A stretch of DNA of 64,000 nt from Bacteroidales bacterium (GCA_017480185.1 JAFVBC010000003.1:1-64000); one strand, 5' to 3'. Positions 44,646 to 56,239 are shown, counted from the stretch's first letter. The notes: a model not told the origin generated them from the sequence alone. Program-made: numbers and translations.

Positions 44646-45824
44646 ATGAAAAGATTACTGGCCCCTGCGCTTATGATTATGCTACAAATGACTGTTGTTG
44701 CTCAGTCGTCGTGGATAGGTCAAAGCAATGGTACTAACAAGAACTATATCTCAACAGGTATGTCGATACTGCTCGTAGCACCCGATGGAGTATCGTCGGG
44801 CATGGGCGATGTGGGGGCAGCTTCGACCCCAGATGTCTATTCGGCGCATTGGAACAATGCTAAATTTGCCTTTATTGATCAAAAAATGGGTGTTAGCTTG
44901 ACGTTTACCCCATGGCTGCGCAACTTGAAAGCAGGCGATATGAATCTGCTCTATCTTGCTGGCTACTATAGGATAAATCGCAATTCCACGGCCGCTGCAT
45001 CGTTAACCTACTTTACGCTGGGCGACATATCGATGACCGATATTGAAGGCAACACTGTTACAACCCTGCATCCAAACGAGTTTGCTATTGACGGCTCGTA
45101 TGCAATAAAGGTGTCGGACAATATGTCGATTGGTGCTTCGGGACGATATATGCGTTCGGATCTCACAAACGGGCAAAATATAACCGACGACGGAGGTACA
45201 ACAGAGACACACGCTGCAAACTCGTTGGCTGCTGACATTGGATTATACTACACCCGTCCAATTGATGCAAAACAGGAACTTGCCGTTGGTGCGTTCATAT
45301 CAAACCTCGGTGCAAAGTTGTCCTACTCGGACGACGACAACGACAAAGAGTTTCTGCCATCAAATATGCGAATTGGTGCAAGGTATACCAATAAGATTGA
45401 CGAATACAATAAAGTGTCGGTCATGGCCGATGCTAACAAACTGCTTGTTCCGACACGTCCATACACAAAGGACGGCACAAATTATCCCTCGAAATACGCC
45501 TCCAACCTGTCAGAGTATAACCGCATTGGTGTAATTCAGGGTGCTTTGCAGTCGTTTGCCGATGCCCCAGGGGGCACAACCGAGGAGTTGCAGGAGGTGC
45601 AATTGTCTGCAGGTGCAGAGTATTGGTATGCAGAAACGTTTGCCGTCAGAGCTGGCTATTTTTACGAACATGCTAATAAAGGTGGAAGACAATATCTGAC
45701 ATTTGGTTTTGGCATAAAATACAACACTATCAACTTCGACTTCTCGTACCTGTTGCCCACAACTACCATCTCTACAAATCCATTATCGAATACGATACGT
45801 ATATCGTTGGCTCTGAATATGTAA
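44646..45824 (+). CDS. porV: Type IX secretion outer-membrane protein PorV
   Basis: A 392-residue outer-membrane beta-barrel protein that shuttles type IX substrates to the PorU attachment complex. The signal peptide covers about residues 1-19 (ending VVAQS). The diagnostic part is the start of the barrel: LLVAPDGVSSGMGDVGAAS, and the C-terminal strand ending IRISLALNM. A frame start at 44625 would add seven residues; ATG 44646 gives the better signal. It lies directly after porU, and the next gene is ispF, a conserved order. Confidence 0.93.
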   Translation: MKRLLAPALMIMLQMTVVAQSSWIGQSNGTNKNYISTGMSILLVAPDGVSSGMGDVGAASTPDVYSAHWNNAKFAFIDQKMGVSLTFTPWLRNLKAGDMNLLYLAGYYRINRNSTAAASLTYFTLGDISMTDIEGNTVTTLHPNEFAIDGSYAIKVSDNMSIGASGRYMRSDLTNGQNITDDGGTTETHAANSLAADIGLYYTRPIDAKQELAVGAFISNLGAKLSYSDDDNDKEFLPSNMRIGARYTNKIDEYNKVSVMADANKLLVPTRPYTKDGTNYPSKYASNLSEYNRIGVIQGALQSFADAPGGTTEELQEVQLSAGAEYWYAETFAVRAGYFYEHANKGGRQYLTFGFGIKYNTINFDFSYLLPTTTISTNPLSNTIRISLALNM

Positions 45825-45836
45825 TAAAATTGCCTT

Positions 45837-46313
45837 ATGATGAGAGTTGGGACAGGATACGACGTGCACAGGCTTGAAGCGGGGCTGCCTTTGTGGATAG
45901 GTGGAGTTTGCCTGCCCCACACAAAAGGACTTGTTGGTCATAGTGATGCGGATGTGCTGCTACATGCCATCTGCGACGCCCTGCTTGGCGCAGCTGCATT
46001 GGGCGACATTGGTAAACATTTCCCCGATAACGACGAACAATATAGAGGCATTGCAAGCGTAAAATTGCTTAAAGAAGTGGCTTGCATACTGACAAGGGGG
46101 GGATATAGGGTGTTGAATGTGGATAGTACTATCGTTGCACAGCAACCAAAAATGGCTCCATACATAGAACAAATGAGGGGGAATATAGCCGAGGCGTTGG
46201 GCATTGGTGTGTCTCACGTGTCGGTAAAAGCCACAACAACCGAACACTTGGGCTTTGAGGGAAGAGAAGAGGGTATTAGTGCACAAGCGATTGCATTGAT
46301 AGAAGAAGTATGA
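45837..46313 (+). CDS. ispF: 2-C-methyl-D-erythritol 2,4-cyclodiphosphate synthase
   Basis: Fifth step of the MEP isoprenoid pathway, forming the cyclic diphosphate. The 158 residues contain the zinc site DVHRLEAG, the segment GHSDADVLLHAICDALLGAAALGDIGKHFPD (positions about 30-60), and AQQPKMAPYIEQM. The trimer interface and CMP-binding residues look complete. The start could be either of the first two codons (both Met). It overlaps clpS by four bases. Confidence 0.95.
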   Translation: MMRVGTGYDVHRLEAGLPLWIGGVCLPHTKGLVGHSDADVLLHAICDALLGAAALGDIGKHFPDNDEQYRGIASVKLLKEVACILTRGGYRVLNVDSTIVAQQPKMAPYIEQMRGNIAEALGIGVSHVSVKATTTEHLGFEGREEGISAQAIALIEEV

Positions 46314-46591
46314 CGGAACACTATAAAACCCAAGATCTTCCCAGCGAAGATGCAGCCGTACTCGACGATAATGGTTGCAGTTTGGTGCTTTACAACGATG
46401 ATGTGCATACCTTCGACTATGTTATAAAGGCCTTAATAGACATTTGTAGGCATACGGCAGAACAAGCAGAACAGAGTGCACTTCTGGTTCATTTTCACGG
46501 AAGTTGTGTGGTACAACATGGCACGTACGACAAGTTGCTCCCCATGCATACTGCCTTGCTTAATAAACAGTTAACCTCGGAAATAAAATGA
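46310..46591 (+). CDS. clpS: ATP-dependent Clp protease adaptor ClpS
   Basis: Adaptor that delivers N-end-rule substrates to ClpAP. The 93 residues have the core LVLYNDDVHTFDYVI with the Asn-Asp pocket, followed by the helix CRHTAEQAEQSALLVHFHG. The C-terminal strand after GSCVVQHGTYDKL is typical. The N-terminal extension is acidic and flexible. It overlaps both neighbours by four bases. Confidence 0.92.
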   Translation: MTEHYKTQDLPSEDAAVLDDNGCSLVLYNDDVHTFDYVIKALIDICRHTAEQAEQSALLVHFHGSCVVQHGTYDKLLPMHTALLNKQLTSEIK

Positions 46592-47100
46592 GTACGACAT
46601 TGTTAGTTATTGTGTTGGCCTTGGGCGTGTTGCTCTTGGCGTTGGAAATAGTGGTTTTGCCAGGCGGAGTTGCAGGAGCTATTGGCATTGCTATGATTGC
46701 ATTTGGAGTGTGGCAAACCTACAACACTTTTGGAAATGTGATTGGTACATGGGTGCTTGTTGGAGCGTTTGTGATATGTATGCTTTTGTTATTGTTATTC
46801 TTGAGAAGGAAAACGTGGAGTAAGTTTAGTTTGGATGAAGAATCGAGTAGCAAGGTGAATACTGTGGATAATGATTTGAAAGTGGGTATGCAAGGCGTGA
46901 CCATAAGCAGGCTTGCACCAACAGGAAAAGCACTGATAAATGGAAACACTTATGAGGTACATTCGGTCAATAAATATATAGACAACGATTGCGAAATAGA
47001 GGTAATAAATATTGAAGGATATCGTGTTGATGTGAGAGAAAAAACCGACAACAGATTTGAAAATCAAAATAATAACAAAATAATAACAAATAGTAAATAA
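46588..47100 (+). CDS. NfeD-like membrane protein
   Basis: A 170-residue protein with two or three N-terminal transmembrane helices (about 3-85) and a small C-terminal OB-fold domain (about 105-155: GMQGVTISRLAPTGKALINGNTYEV). It is the short NfeD form without the serine protease domain. NfeD is normally encoded next to a flotillin-like SPFH protein, and here floA follows after 12 bases. The pair organises membrane microdomains. Confidence 0.88.
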   Translation: MSTTLLVIVLALGVLLLALEIVVLPGGVAGAIGIAMIAFGVWQTYNTFGNVIGTWVLVGAFVICMLLLLLFLRRKTWSKFSLDEESSSKVNTVDNDLKVGMQGVTISRLAPTGKALINGNTYEVHSVNKYIDNDCEIEVINIEGYRVDVREKTDNRFENQNNNKIITNSK

Positions 47101-47112
47101 ATAATTAAGACT

Positions 47113-48105
47113 ATGTCAAACACCTTGATTATTGTTATGATTTGTGCAGTAGCACTGATCTTGTTTCTGTGGCTTGTGCCTGTTGGAATATGGTTTCAAG
47201 CTCTTATCTCGGGAGTTAGAACTTCTTTAGTGCAGCTTATCTTCATGCGTTTTAGAAAAGTGCCACCAACGGTTATTGTCAACAATATGATTTCGGCAAC
47301 CAAGGCTGGCTTGCAATTACACCAAAACGACCTTGAGGCTCACTATCTTGCTGGCGGACATGTTAGTTCCGTTGTCAATGCCCTCATTAGTGCCGACAAG
47401 GCAAATATGAATTTGGATTTCAAAACCGCCACTGCTATCGACCTTGCAGGACGTGATGTGCTAAAAGCAGTTCAAACATCGGTTAACCCCAAGGTGATAG
47501 ATACACCACCCGTGGCTGCTGTGGCAAAAGATGGTATTCAGCTTATTGCAAAGGCAAGAGTTACCGTTCGTACCAATATTAAACAATTGGTAGGTGGTGC
47601 AGGCGAGGAGACGATACTTGCTCGTGTTGGTGAAGGTATTGTCACTTCCATCGGTTCGGCACTTAATCACAAACAGGTGCTTGAAAATCCAGATAGTATT
47701 TCGAAACTGGTGCTAACAAAGGGACTTGACAGTGGTACGGCTTTTGAAATACTTTCCATTGATATTGCAGACATAGATGTGGGTAAAAACATTGGTGCAC
47801 AACTGCAAATGGATCAAGCCAACGCCGATAAAAACATTGCACAAGCCAAAGCCGAAGAGCGTAGAGCTATGGCTGTTGCGCAAGAACAGGAAATGAAAGC
47901 GAAAGCCCAGGAGGCTCGTGCCAAGGTTATAGAGGCTGAAGCTGAAGTGCCTTTGGCTATGGCCGAAGCATTCAGAAATGGTAATCTTGGTATCATGGAC
48001 TACTATAGGATGAAGAACATACAGGCCGATACAGATATGCGTAGCAGTATTGCTACCCCAGTTTCCACATCGCCAAAAACGACGCCAAGACCTAACAGTA
48101 AGTGA
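47113..48105 (+). CDS. floA: Flotillin-like protein FloA
   Basis: SPFH-family membrane scaffold of 330 residues. It has a short hydrophobic N-terminus (about 4-30), then the SPFH domain with [20 protein letters not shown], and a Lys/Glu/Ala-rich coiled-coil stretch (about 235-290, [20 protein letters not shown]) for oligomer formation. The Bacillus homologue gathers proteins in membrane microdomains. It ends with a Thr/Pro tail. A terminator follows 6 bases after the stop. Confidence 0.95.
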   Translation: MSNTLIIVMICAVALILFLWLVPVGIWFQALISGVRTSLVQLIFMRFRKVPPTVIVNNMISATKAGLQLHQNDLEAHYLAGGHVSSVVNALISADKANMNLDFKTATAIDLAGRDVLKAVQTSVNPKVIDTPPVAAVAKDGIQLIAKARVTVRTNIKQLVGGAGEETILARVGEGIVTSIGSALNHKQVLENPDSISKLVLTKGLDSGTAFEILSIDIADIDVGKNIGAQLQMDQANADKNIAQAKAEERRAMAVAQEQEMKAKAQEARAKVIEAEAEVPLAMAEAFRNGNLGIMDYYRMKNIQADTDMRSSIATPVSTSPKTTPRPNSK

Positions 48106-48110
48106 ATATA

Positions 48111-48147
48111 CGAGAGGGCGGCCATTTAGCCGCCCTCTCGTTATTTT
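48111..48147. terminator. Terminator between floA and the acyltransferase-like gene
   Basis: A perfect 12-bp stem, CGAGAGGGCGGC and GCCGCCCTCTCG, with loop CATTTA and the T-rich tail TTATTTT. It serves floA; the tail overlaps the stop codon of the convergent gene. Confidence 0.9.
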
Positions 48148-48650
48148 ATAATATCCTTGGCAGCATCACTAAAAGGCCACATGTAGTAAACGCAATCATC
48201 GTCTCTGAAGAACTCGCGCGCGCCCCAACGTTGCCAATACTGATGGGTTTTTAGACGATGAAGTACTGGAATAAATACAAAATCATATTGTCGAAGTTGT
48301 GGCATGATCGACATTATCATGTCATAGTTGAGTGAGGTGTGCCGATATTCTTGCGAAACAATAAAGGAGAAAACAGCCGTATAGGTCAGTTTGTTTAGCT
48401 TTTCAAGCAATAGTGGAGACTTATCAATTATGGCCTCTGTTTCCTCTTCAATTCTATAATCGCTCATATTTAGCAGTCCAACCACACTTCCATCTTCTTT
48501 TATAGCTTTTACACTTAATGGCCAGTTAAAATGCAGATTGTGCACCCACCATACAACCTCTTCTTTGTTGAATCCATATTGCCTCGTTATCCAGTCGATG
48601 GTCAATCCGTCGTCTGAAGGGGTCATGCTAAGCAAAGAAATATCTTTCAT
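48141..48650 (-). CDS. GNAT-like N-acyltransferase, putative
   Basis: A 169-residue protein. The segment VFSFIVSQEYRHTSLNYDMI looks like the central strand and acyl-CoA loop of a GNAT fold, but the usual Q/RxxGxG/A motif is not clear. No signal peptide. It overlaps the upstream DUF2156 protein gene by four bases, so the two are coupled and may act on the same substrate. Assignment is tentative. Confidence 0.55.
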   Translation of the reverse strand: MKDISLLSMTPSDDGLTIDWITRQYGFNKEEVVWWVHNLHFNWPLSVKAIKEDGSVVGLLNMSDYRIEEETEAIIDKSPLLLEKLNKLTYTAVFSFIVSQEYRHTSLNYDMIMSIMPQLRQYDFVFIPVLHRLKTHQYWQRWGAREFFRDDDCVYYMWPFSDAAKDIIK

Positions 48651-49549
48651 ACAGGGAAAGAGACAATGTTATAAGGTAGAAGCAGGTGCGGATGGTAAGA
48701 GAGTTTGGCTTTACGCAGACCAGTAAGCCCCATATCCTCCTCGCGATTTATATAGACATACTGCTCTGGCAGGTGCATGACAAGTTGTTGGTTGATAATA
48801 TTGAAAGCACCATCTACATCTCTATCCGCCTTTTCTACACAAACATCAAACGTGTCATTAGATACTGGTGCCCCATATGAAAATGCAACCATGGTGTCAT
48901 CAACAAATATACAACCTCCCTGTGCATCCAGATGATCCCAATTGTTGAATACATTCTCCATGACCTGCTGCTCTGCAGCTACGGTATCGGCATAGGCTGG
49001 ATTTTCATGTTCGGAGCTATCACGCCATTTCCTTTCCAACATTAGACATTCATTAAAGAGGGATGGAGAAAGGGGCTTGTATATATAGTTGGGGTATTCC
49101 GAGAGAAACTTATTAACGTGATTGCGCTTTGCTTTTAAGTTTTTGCCATGCAAGGCCTGCAAATCACTTCGTAGATAAATATAATCGCAATTGTTTCTTT
49201 GTGCCGATACCATAACAGCATCACCTAATATATCTTTTAGCGTTGTGGCATAATCATCGTCCACACCCATAATAGTTACCTCACAACCAAACCTTTTTGC
49301 ATCATCTTTTAGCAGATTTACCAAATACAAATCTGGCAAAGACGAAGAGCATATCATATACGCCAAGTTTTTTTGATGTCTATATCGTAGTATCAACCAG
49401 TTATTACTGATACAAAACTCGGTGTTGAACATAAATCTCCACCCAATAAGGTTTGTAAATGTTAGGTTACAATTTCGCAGTCCTGAATTTAGTGTTATAG
49501 CCTGGATAGTTTCTCGGTCGCTTATTTGCAGAGGTCTAAAGTTAAGCAT
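48647..49549 (-). CDS. DUF2156 (lysyltransferase-like) protein
   Basis: A 300-residue cytoplasmic protein with two GNAT-like halves. LKAKRNHVNKFLSEYPNYIYKPL marks the DUF2156 / phosphatidylglycerol lysyltransferase C-terminal fold, together with the later GGCIFVDDTMVAFSYG and YVYINREEDMGLTGLRKAKLSYHP. Relatives without the membrane half transfer an amino acid or acyl group to an unknown acceptor. It starts 37 bases after the peptide-binding lipoprotein gene. Confidence 0.85.
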   Translation of the reverse strand: MLNFRPLQISDRETIQAITLNSGLRNCNLTFTNLIGWRFMFNTEFCISNNWLILRYRHQKNLAYMICSSSLPDLYLVNLLKDDAKRFGCEVTIMGVDDDYATTLKDILGDAVMVSAQRNNCDYIYLRSDLQALHGKNLKAKRNHVNKFLSEYPNYIYKPLSPSLFNECLMLERKWRDSSEHENPAYADTVAAEQQVMENVFNNWDHLDAQGGCIFVDDTMVAFSYGAPVSNDTFDVCVEKADRDVDGAFNIINQQLVMHLPEQYVYINREEDMGLTGLRKAKLSYHPHLLLPYNIVSFPV

Positions 49550-49586
49550 TGCTCAGATAAAGGGTTGGAAGATGATTAGGTTTATT

Positions 49587-51188
49587 CTATTGTTTTCGCA
49601 CTCGTCGCAAGTCAAGTGTATTCATCGCATCGGTTCTCAAGCCAGATATGTTCTTGTGCGTGAAATGTAATATTTGATCGTAATACAAAACTACCACAGG
49701 GGCATCCTGCATCACAAGACTATCCATGCTATGATACATTTGGGCGCGAATTGCTGGGTCAGTTTCTTTCCTTGCATTCTCAAATAGTCTATCAAATACT
49801 TTATTGGAATAGTGGGTATAGTTGGGGCCTTTCGGCGAACGATTGACAGAATAGAACAATGATAAATAATTCTCGGCATCGGGATAGTCGGCCACCCATG
49901 ACCCCCTAAACCATGTGCTTTTACCTTGTGCCATCTGCTCACGCAAAGAGGCAGGGGGATTTACATCAATTTTCACATGAATGTTCAGTAGCCCCAACTG
50001 CTGCTGAATATACTTGCACAAATCAAGATAGTTGGCCGTGGTTTGAAGCGTGATTGATGGTAGACCTTTGCCATTCTCAAAGCCTGCTTCTTTAAGCAAC
50101 TGCATAGCCTTAGTGGGGTTGTATGAGTAACCATAGTTACAACTGTCGAATCCCGGCAACCCACTGGGTACAAACCCATTTTCGCCTGGTCGACCAATGC
50201 CATTACGCAGGTATTTCATCATTTTTTTTCGATCAAAACCATAGTTGATGGCACGACGCAGTAATCGACTTTGAAGTGGTGTGATTGTATCATCCATCAA
50301 AAAACCGAGGTATTCTGTATTAAGATAAGGAATGGTTGTAAGATCTATCCTATCAGAATACTTCTCTCGCAACAGGCCGTCGTGGGTAAGCAATTCGTCT
50401 TTATATGCGGCATCTATCGAGTTCATAAAATCCAAATTTCCTTTTACGAATTCAAGAAATACCGTTTGTCTATCAATGATGAACGTAATCGCCACAGCAT
50501 CCAAATAGGGTAAGCGAAACCCAGTTTCGTCGGTTTCAAAATAGTTCTCGTTTCGTCGCAAGACCAACTTCACTCCCTCTTTCCACAGCTGGTATTTGAA
50601 TGGTCCTGTACCACATGGATGAGACCGATAGTCAGTGCCATAATGATCAACAACCTCACGCGGTACCACACTACAATACACCATCCCCAATTGACCAAGG
50701 AAAGGGGGGAATGGCTCTTTAAGAGTAATGACAAATGTACTATCGTTCTCGGCTCGAAAGCCGTTAGGCGCAATGTTAGAGAATATCCATGAGCCGGGCG
50801 ATGTTACGGAAGGATCAAGAATGCGATTAAAGCTATAAACGAAGTCGGAAGCCACAACCGGCCGTGTTGAGTCGGCATTCAAAAACAATTCATTTTTGTG
50901 GAACCACACATCTTGTCGTAAATGGAACGTGTATTGCTTTCCATCGTCCGAAATATCCCAACTGTGGGCAATACATGGTTGCACGCGCAGCGCCGTATCA
51001 AGTTGAACCAATCCGTTATACAACTGCCTGCATACCCAAATGTGAGCCTGGTCTTTGGCAAAGGCTGGGTCTGTTGATGTAATACCCGCACTCTCGTTAT
51101 AACGAAATATCTGAAGGCCTTCGGTGCTGTGGTTACCGCAGGCGACCAGTAGCAGAAGTAGGCCAAGCAGTGTATATCGAGAATTCAT
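49587..51188 (-). CDS. Peptide/oligopeptide-binding lipoprotein (SBP family 5)
   Basis: A 533-residue extracytoplasmic solute-binding protein of the DppA/OppA type. The signal ends LLLVAC with a lipid Cys at about residue 17. Features include the start IFRYNESAGITSTDPAFAK, the ligand-domain segment YTFHLRQDVWFHKNELF and later VLLYYDQILHFT. No permease or ATPase genes are adjacent, so it may serve a distant transporter or act alone as a binding protein. It is followed by the two acyltransferase-like genes. Confidence 0.9.
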   Translation of the reverse strand: MNSRYTLLGLLLLLVACGNHSTEGLQIFRYNESAGITSTDPAFAKDQAHIWVCRQLYNGLVQLDTALRVQPCIAHSWDISDDGKQYTFHLRQDVWFHKNELFLNADSTRPVVASDFVYSFNRILDPSVTSPGSWIFSNIAPNGFRAENDSTFVITLKEPFPPFLGQLGMVYCSVVPREVVDHYGTDYRSHPCGTGPFKYQLWKEGVKLVLRRNENYFETDETGFRLPYLDAVAITFIIDRQTVFLEFVKGNLDFMNSIDAAYKDELLTHDGLLREKYSDRIDLTTIPYLNTEYLGFLMDDTITPLQSRLLRRAINYGFDRKKMMKYLRNGIGRPGENGFVPSGLPGFDSCNYGYSYNPTKAMQLLKEAGFENGKGLPSITLQTTANYLDLCKYIQQQLGLLNIHVKIDVNPPASLREQMAQGKSTWFRGSWVADYPDAENYLSLFYSVNRSPKGPNYTHYSNKVFDRLFENARKETDPAIRAQMYHSMDSLVMQDAPVVVLYYDQILHFTHKNISGLRTDAMNTLDLRRVRKQ

Positions 51189-51229
51189 GATTGAATGACG
51201 GGGTGAATATTGGAAATAGGAGTATAAGT

Positions 51230-53149
51230 TTAGAAGTTTATACCAATGGTGAATGCCCCATTGTGCATACGTGTTGGTGGAGCTGTCTTGTCGAGTGGGA
51301 GGGGGTGGATACTACGAAACGAGTTCCATTCTATAAATAGGCTACGGCTCACCTCCATACCCAAGCCCCAACTCCAACCGTAATCAGTGCGGTCGTAGTC
51401 GTGCCCCAGGGTGTGCCAGTCGTTGTCCAACCTACCCACGAGGGCGTAGCGTCCCCACACTCCTACGTTCATATAGATGCGCATCGGTGTATCGGGTGCC
51501 TCGCGTAACAGGTCGAAGTCTACGCTCAATGGAAGTGTAAGATTGTGAGTACTAAATCGCCCCGCATTGGTCTTGGTGGTGAGCCATGCATATTGCAGGT
51601 CGGCACGCAGGTGGAAGCGTCCACCAAGGTACAGGCGGGTGCCTACGCCCAGTTGTTGACAGAAGCCCCGACGGCTTTTGTCGTCGGAACAGTACAGGCG
51701 GTCACCGCCAATGCCGACATAGCGGAAGAAAGTCCAGCGTGGTAGGCTTGGCATAGTCATGGGGGTGGACGCACGCAGGGTAGTAATCGAGTCAAGGTTG
51801 GCTGTACTGGTAATGGGGGTTGCAACGGTGCTTACATCGCTGTTATCAGGGGACTGGGCAGATAGTTGCCTTTGAAGCCGTGTCTGTATGTTGGCATCAA
51901 GGGGTAGGGTGTTGTATTGCTCCCAGTAGGTTTCGTCGTAGGTGCTTTGGCCAAAGGCGGTATCCATACCTACAGGCTTGTGGCTCTGCACTTTGTTGTG
52001 TAGCAAAAAGGTAGTGTCGCCCTGCTGCAGGTCGGTAAGCAACCACTGCCTGCTAATGGTATAGTGCTGCACAGGTGCATCATGTTCGTGGCCATACATC
52101 TGGTGCGAGGTGTAGGTTACATCCTGATACGCAGCAAAGTATACTAGGGTCATTTTGCCGTTGCGTTCGGCATAGCGGTATACAGCGCGGTCGCCATTGT
52201 TGTGCACTGCGGACCACGGCACTATCGACCACATGCGAGGGCGTATGCTGTTTGTGCTGCTGTCGGAATAGGCACTCAGCTCCACTATGGCAAGGTCGGA
52301 CTTACGTATGTGCCACACATAATGTGTAACGCCATCCTTGTTGGTGGCGCTAAGTTTGTAGTAGGCCACGCCCTGGTCGTCGGTGTACTCCTGTATGGGG
52401 TCGAATTTGTGCCGTTTCACCAGGCGTGGGGCGGTTAGGTAGTTGGCATCGGGGGTGGCAAGTATGTCGTAGAATGTCGAGTTGTCGTTGTATTGCAATT
52501 CCTTACTCGCGTTGTCGCTGTCGGCATTGGCCATGCGCAGGGGAATGCTATCGTAGATGAGCAGTCGATGTTTACGCACCACCTTGTAGTTGTCGTCCAT
52601 CTCGCGCTTGCGGTTGGTATTGGTGTAGTAGCGTTTATTGCTGTGGGTGTTGTAGCCAAAGCGCAGCATGTCTACCACGCTTTCGTCGAATAGGTACAAA
52701 GTGGTGTCGAGCATACGCCAATCGCGCGCAAACCAAGTGCCAATAGTGGTGTCGGTGTGGTAGTTGTCTGGCAGCCGTCGCACTGCTTCGGCAATCAGGG
52801 CTTGAGGGGTGCGATAGTCCTTGATGGTTACCTCCTGCAATTGAAGGAGGTGGGGTTCGAGCCGCACGATGCCACTTTTGCGCAGTTGCTTTACACTAAC
52901 GGTGGCCTTTTTGTACCCCATGGCGGAAAACACTACCGTGCCTTCGACCGATGAAACTTTAAGGGCAAATTCGCCACGATCGTTGGCTTGAGTGCCTGTC
53001 GAGGTGCCTTGTAGCAGTATGGCAGTGTAGGGCACAGGCTGGCGGCTTTGCTTGTCGCTCACCAGTCCATGCAGGGTGATATACTCCTGCCCCACAACTG
53101 TACTGACCATTGCAAGCAGGATGGCGACTATTGCGACTATGCGTTTCAT
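51230..53149 (-). CDS. Outer-membrane protein with carboxypeptidase-like N-domain and barrel
   Basis: A 639-residue exported protein. After the signal peptide (about 1-20, ending VVGQ) comes a CarboxypepD-regulatory-like beta domain (about 24-100: LHGLVSDKQSRQPVPYTAILLQG) as in SusC-type plugs. The middle (about 110-410) has no domain I name; the C-terminal 160 residues alternate like outer-membrane beta strands and end TIGINF. It resembles DUF5686-like proteins of the phylum. The start overlaps the deaminase gene by four bases. Confidence 0.78.
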   Translation of the reverse strand: MKRIVAIVAILLAMVSTVVGQEYITLHGLVSDKQSRQPVPYTAILLQGTSTGTQANDRGEFALKVSSVEGTVVFSAMGYKKATVSVKQLRKSGIVRLEPHLLQLQEVTIKDYRTPQALIAEAVRRLPDNYHTDTTIGTWFARDWRMLDTTLYLFDESVVDMLRFGYNTHSNKRYYTNTNRKREMDDNYKVVRKHRLLIYDSIPLRMANADSDNASKELQYNDNSTFYDILATPDANYLTAPRLVKRHKFDPIQEYTDDQGVAYYKLSATNKDGVTHYVWHIRKSDLAIVELSAYSDSSTNSIRPRMWSIVPWSAVHNNGDRAVYRYAERNGKMTLVYFAAYQDVTYTSHQMYGHEHDAPVQHYTISRQWLLTDLQQGDTTFLLHNKVQSHKPVGMDTAFGQSTYDETYWEQYNTLPLDANIQTRLQRQLSAQSPDNSDVSTVATPITSTANLDSITTLRASTPMTMPSLPRWTFFRYVGIGGDRLYCSDDKSRRGFCQQLGVGTRLYLGGRFHLRADLQYAWLTTKTNAGRFSTHNLTLPLSVDFDLLREAPDTPMRIYMNVGVWGRYALVGRLDNDWHTLGHDYDRTDYGWSWGLGMEVSRSLFIEWNSFRSIHPLPLDKTAPPTRMHNGAFTIGINF

Positions 53150-54327
53150 GCATTGGGGCTTTGGTATACTACATGCCCTCCAACTATGGTAAATGCAGTG
53201 GCAGTGCCAGGTGTGGCATATACAAGGTCGGACACCGCGCTGTCCTGCGCTGCAAGGGGCGTATCTGGAGCCGAGTTAAGGCGTACAAGAAAAAGGTCGG
53301 CCACCTCGCCCACAGCTATACGGTGGCCACATGTGGCAAGGGCGAGGGCTTGGTCGGCTGGGCATGCCGTTGGGTCGGAACGCCAGCCTTTTTGCAGCAA
53401 TGTAGCAATCTTGGTAGCCTCCAGCATACACAGGTTGTTGCTACTGGCACTGCCGTCGGTTCCTATTGCCACTTGTGCACCAGCCTCTATCAATTCCTGC
53501 ATTGCGAAGCGGTAACCGCTGCCGAGCTTGAGGTTGGAGCAGGGGCAATGCACCACTGTTATATGGTGCGCGCCTATCATCTCTATCTCCTTTGACGACA
53601 GATGCAAGCTGTGGGCGGCTATGATGTTAGACCCCAATCGATCCAGTATACCCAAGCGGTCAAGCAACTCCCACGGACGGCAACCATGCAGTGAAAGACA
53701 GTCGTCTACCTCTTTCTGGGTCTCACTCATGTGTATGTGCATGGGCAGATGCAATTGCTCGCAAGCCTCGGCGGCGCGGCGCAACCCATTGGGTGTAACG
53801 GTGTATATCGAATGTGGTGCCAAACTATAACTCACCCTTTGTGTGGGGTAGGCGAGGGGTTCCATAAGGGTGGGGTCGTCCAGTTCTGGGGCATCGCCAA
53901 ACAGGGTGAGTCCAAGCCGTGCCCGTATGCCACTCTCTTCTACAGCACGCGCCATGGCAGGCAGACGGAAGTACATGTCGTTGAACATAGAGGTGCCAGT
54001 AGACAGCATCTCTCGACAGGCACATAAAGTACCCTGGTATACCAACTCGTCGGTAAGTTGCTGTTCGGCCGGCCACACATAATCGTTCAGCCAGCGGTCC
54101 AGCGGCTGGTCGTCGCCCAATCCGCGAAAGAGGGTCATTGGTGCATGCGAGTGCATATTGGCCATTGCAGGATACACTGCCAAGCCTTTAGCATCGATAA
54201 CTTGTGCCACGGTGGGCTTGTTGACAAGTGCTTCACCATGTGGAACTATGGCTTTGTAAACACCGTCTTCGATGACAATATCTACCAACGAACCATCAAG
54301 CCGAGCGTTATTTATGAGCAACGACAT
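53146..54327 (-). CDS. S-adenosylhomocysteine/methylthioadenosine deaminase-like amidohydrolase
   Basis: A 393-residue zinc amidohydrolase. Metal ligands and active-site segments are present: NMHSHAPMTLFRG (HxH), HIHMSETQKEVDDC, AAHSLHLS and IGTDGSASSNN. These match the MtaD/SAH deaminase branch, which converts SAH or MTA to its inosine form. It starts 10 bases after atpC and overlaps the outer-membrane protein gene by four bases, an unusual operon partner for ATP synthase. Confidence 0.9.
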   Translation of the reverse strand: MSLLINNARLDGSLVDIVIEDGVYKAIVPHGEALVNKPTVAQVIDAKGLAVYPAMANMHSHAPMTLFRGLGDDQPLDRWLNDYVWPAEQQLTDELVYQGTLCACREMLSTGTSMFNDMYFRLPAMARAVEESGIRARLGLTLFGDAPELDDPTLMEPLAYPTQRVSYSLAPHSIYTVTPNGLRRAAEACEQLHLPMHIHMSETQKEVDDCLSLHGCRPWELLDRLGILDRLGSNIIAAHSLHLSSKEIEMIGAHHITVVHCPCSNLKLGSGYRFAMQELIEAGAQVAIGTDGSASSNNLCMLEATKIATLLQKGWRSDPTACPADQALALATCGHRIAVGEVADLFLVRLNSAPDTPLAAQDSAVSDLVYATPGTATAFTIVGGHVVYQSPNA

Positions 54328-54337
54328 GGCGGCATCG

Positions 54338-54571
54338 TTATTGCACCAAAATGTTCACTATATTGTCGCACACTTGTGCCACACCTCCGCGTATCTCAAA
54401 TCGCTGTTCGCCCCCTTCTGCGACCACACGTATTGAGCCTTTGGTAAGGGTGGCCAAAAGTGGGGCATGGCGATCCATTATTTCAAACAGGCCATTGCTA
54501 CCAGGCAATTGCACCAACGAGGCATCGCCGTCAAACAGCGTAGCATCGGGCTTGATGATGGATAGTTTCAT
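54338..54571 (-). CDS. atpC: ATP synthase F1 epsilon subunit, short
   Basis: Regulatory stalk subunit of F1. The 77 residues cover only the N-terminal beta-sandwich (KLSIIKPDATLFDGDASLVQ, PGSNGLFEIMDRHAPL, RGGVAQVCDN). The C-terminal helical pair that inhibits ATP hydrolysis in other bacteria is absent, as is common in Bacteroidota. It follows atpD by 20 bases. The remaining F0F1 genes are not in the window. Confidence 0.93.
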   Translation of the reverse strand: MKLSIIKPDATLFDGDASLVQLPGSNGLFEIMDRHAPLLATLTKGSIRVVAEGGEQRFEIRGGVAQVCDNIVNILVQ

Positions 54572-54591
54572 GATGCGTGCAGATGGTGAAC

Positions 54592-56115
<1,524 letters not shown>

Positions 56116-56137
56116 TTACAGATTTTGAAAAACGTTG

Positions 56138-56145
56138 CAAAGTTA
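56138..56145 (-). promoter_or_regulatory. -7 promoter element of atpD
   Basis: Minus strand reads TAACTTTG followed by CA, matching TAnnTTTG, about 31 bases before the atpD ATG after the expected start near 56131. Confidence 0.62.
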
Positions 56146-56239
56146 ACTATTTTTTCCTGGAAACCCTAAAAATTATGTCTATTGACACAAAACATAGCAC
56201 CCATTCACTCAAACACCCACTCTTCGCCCCACATGATCC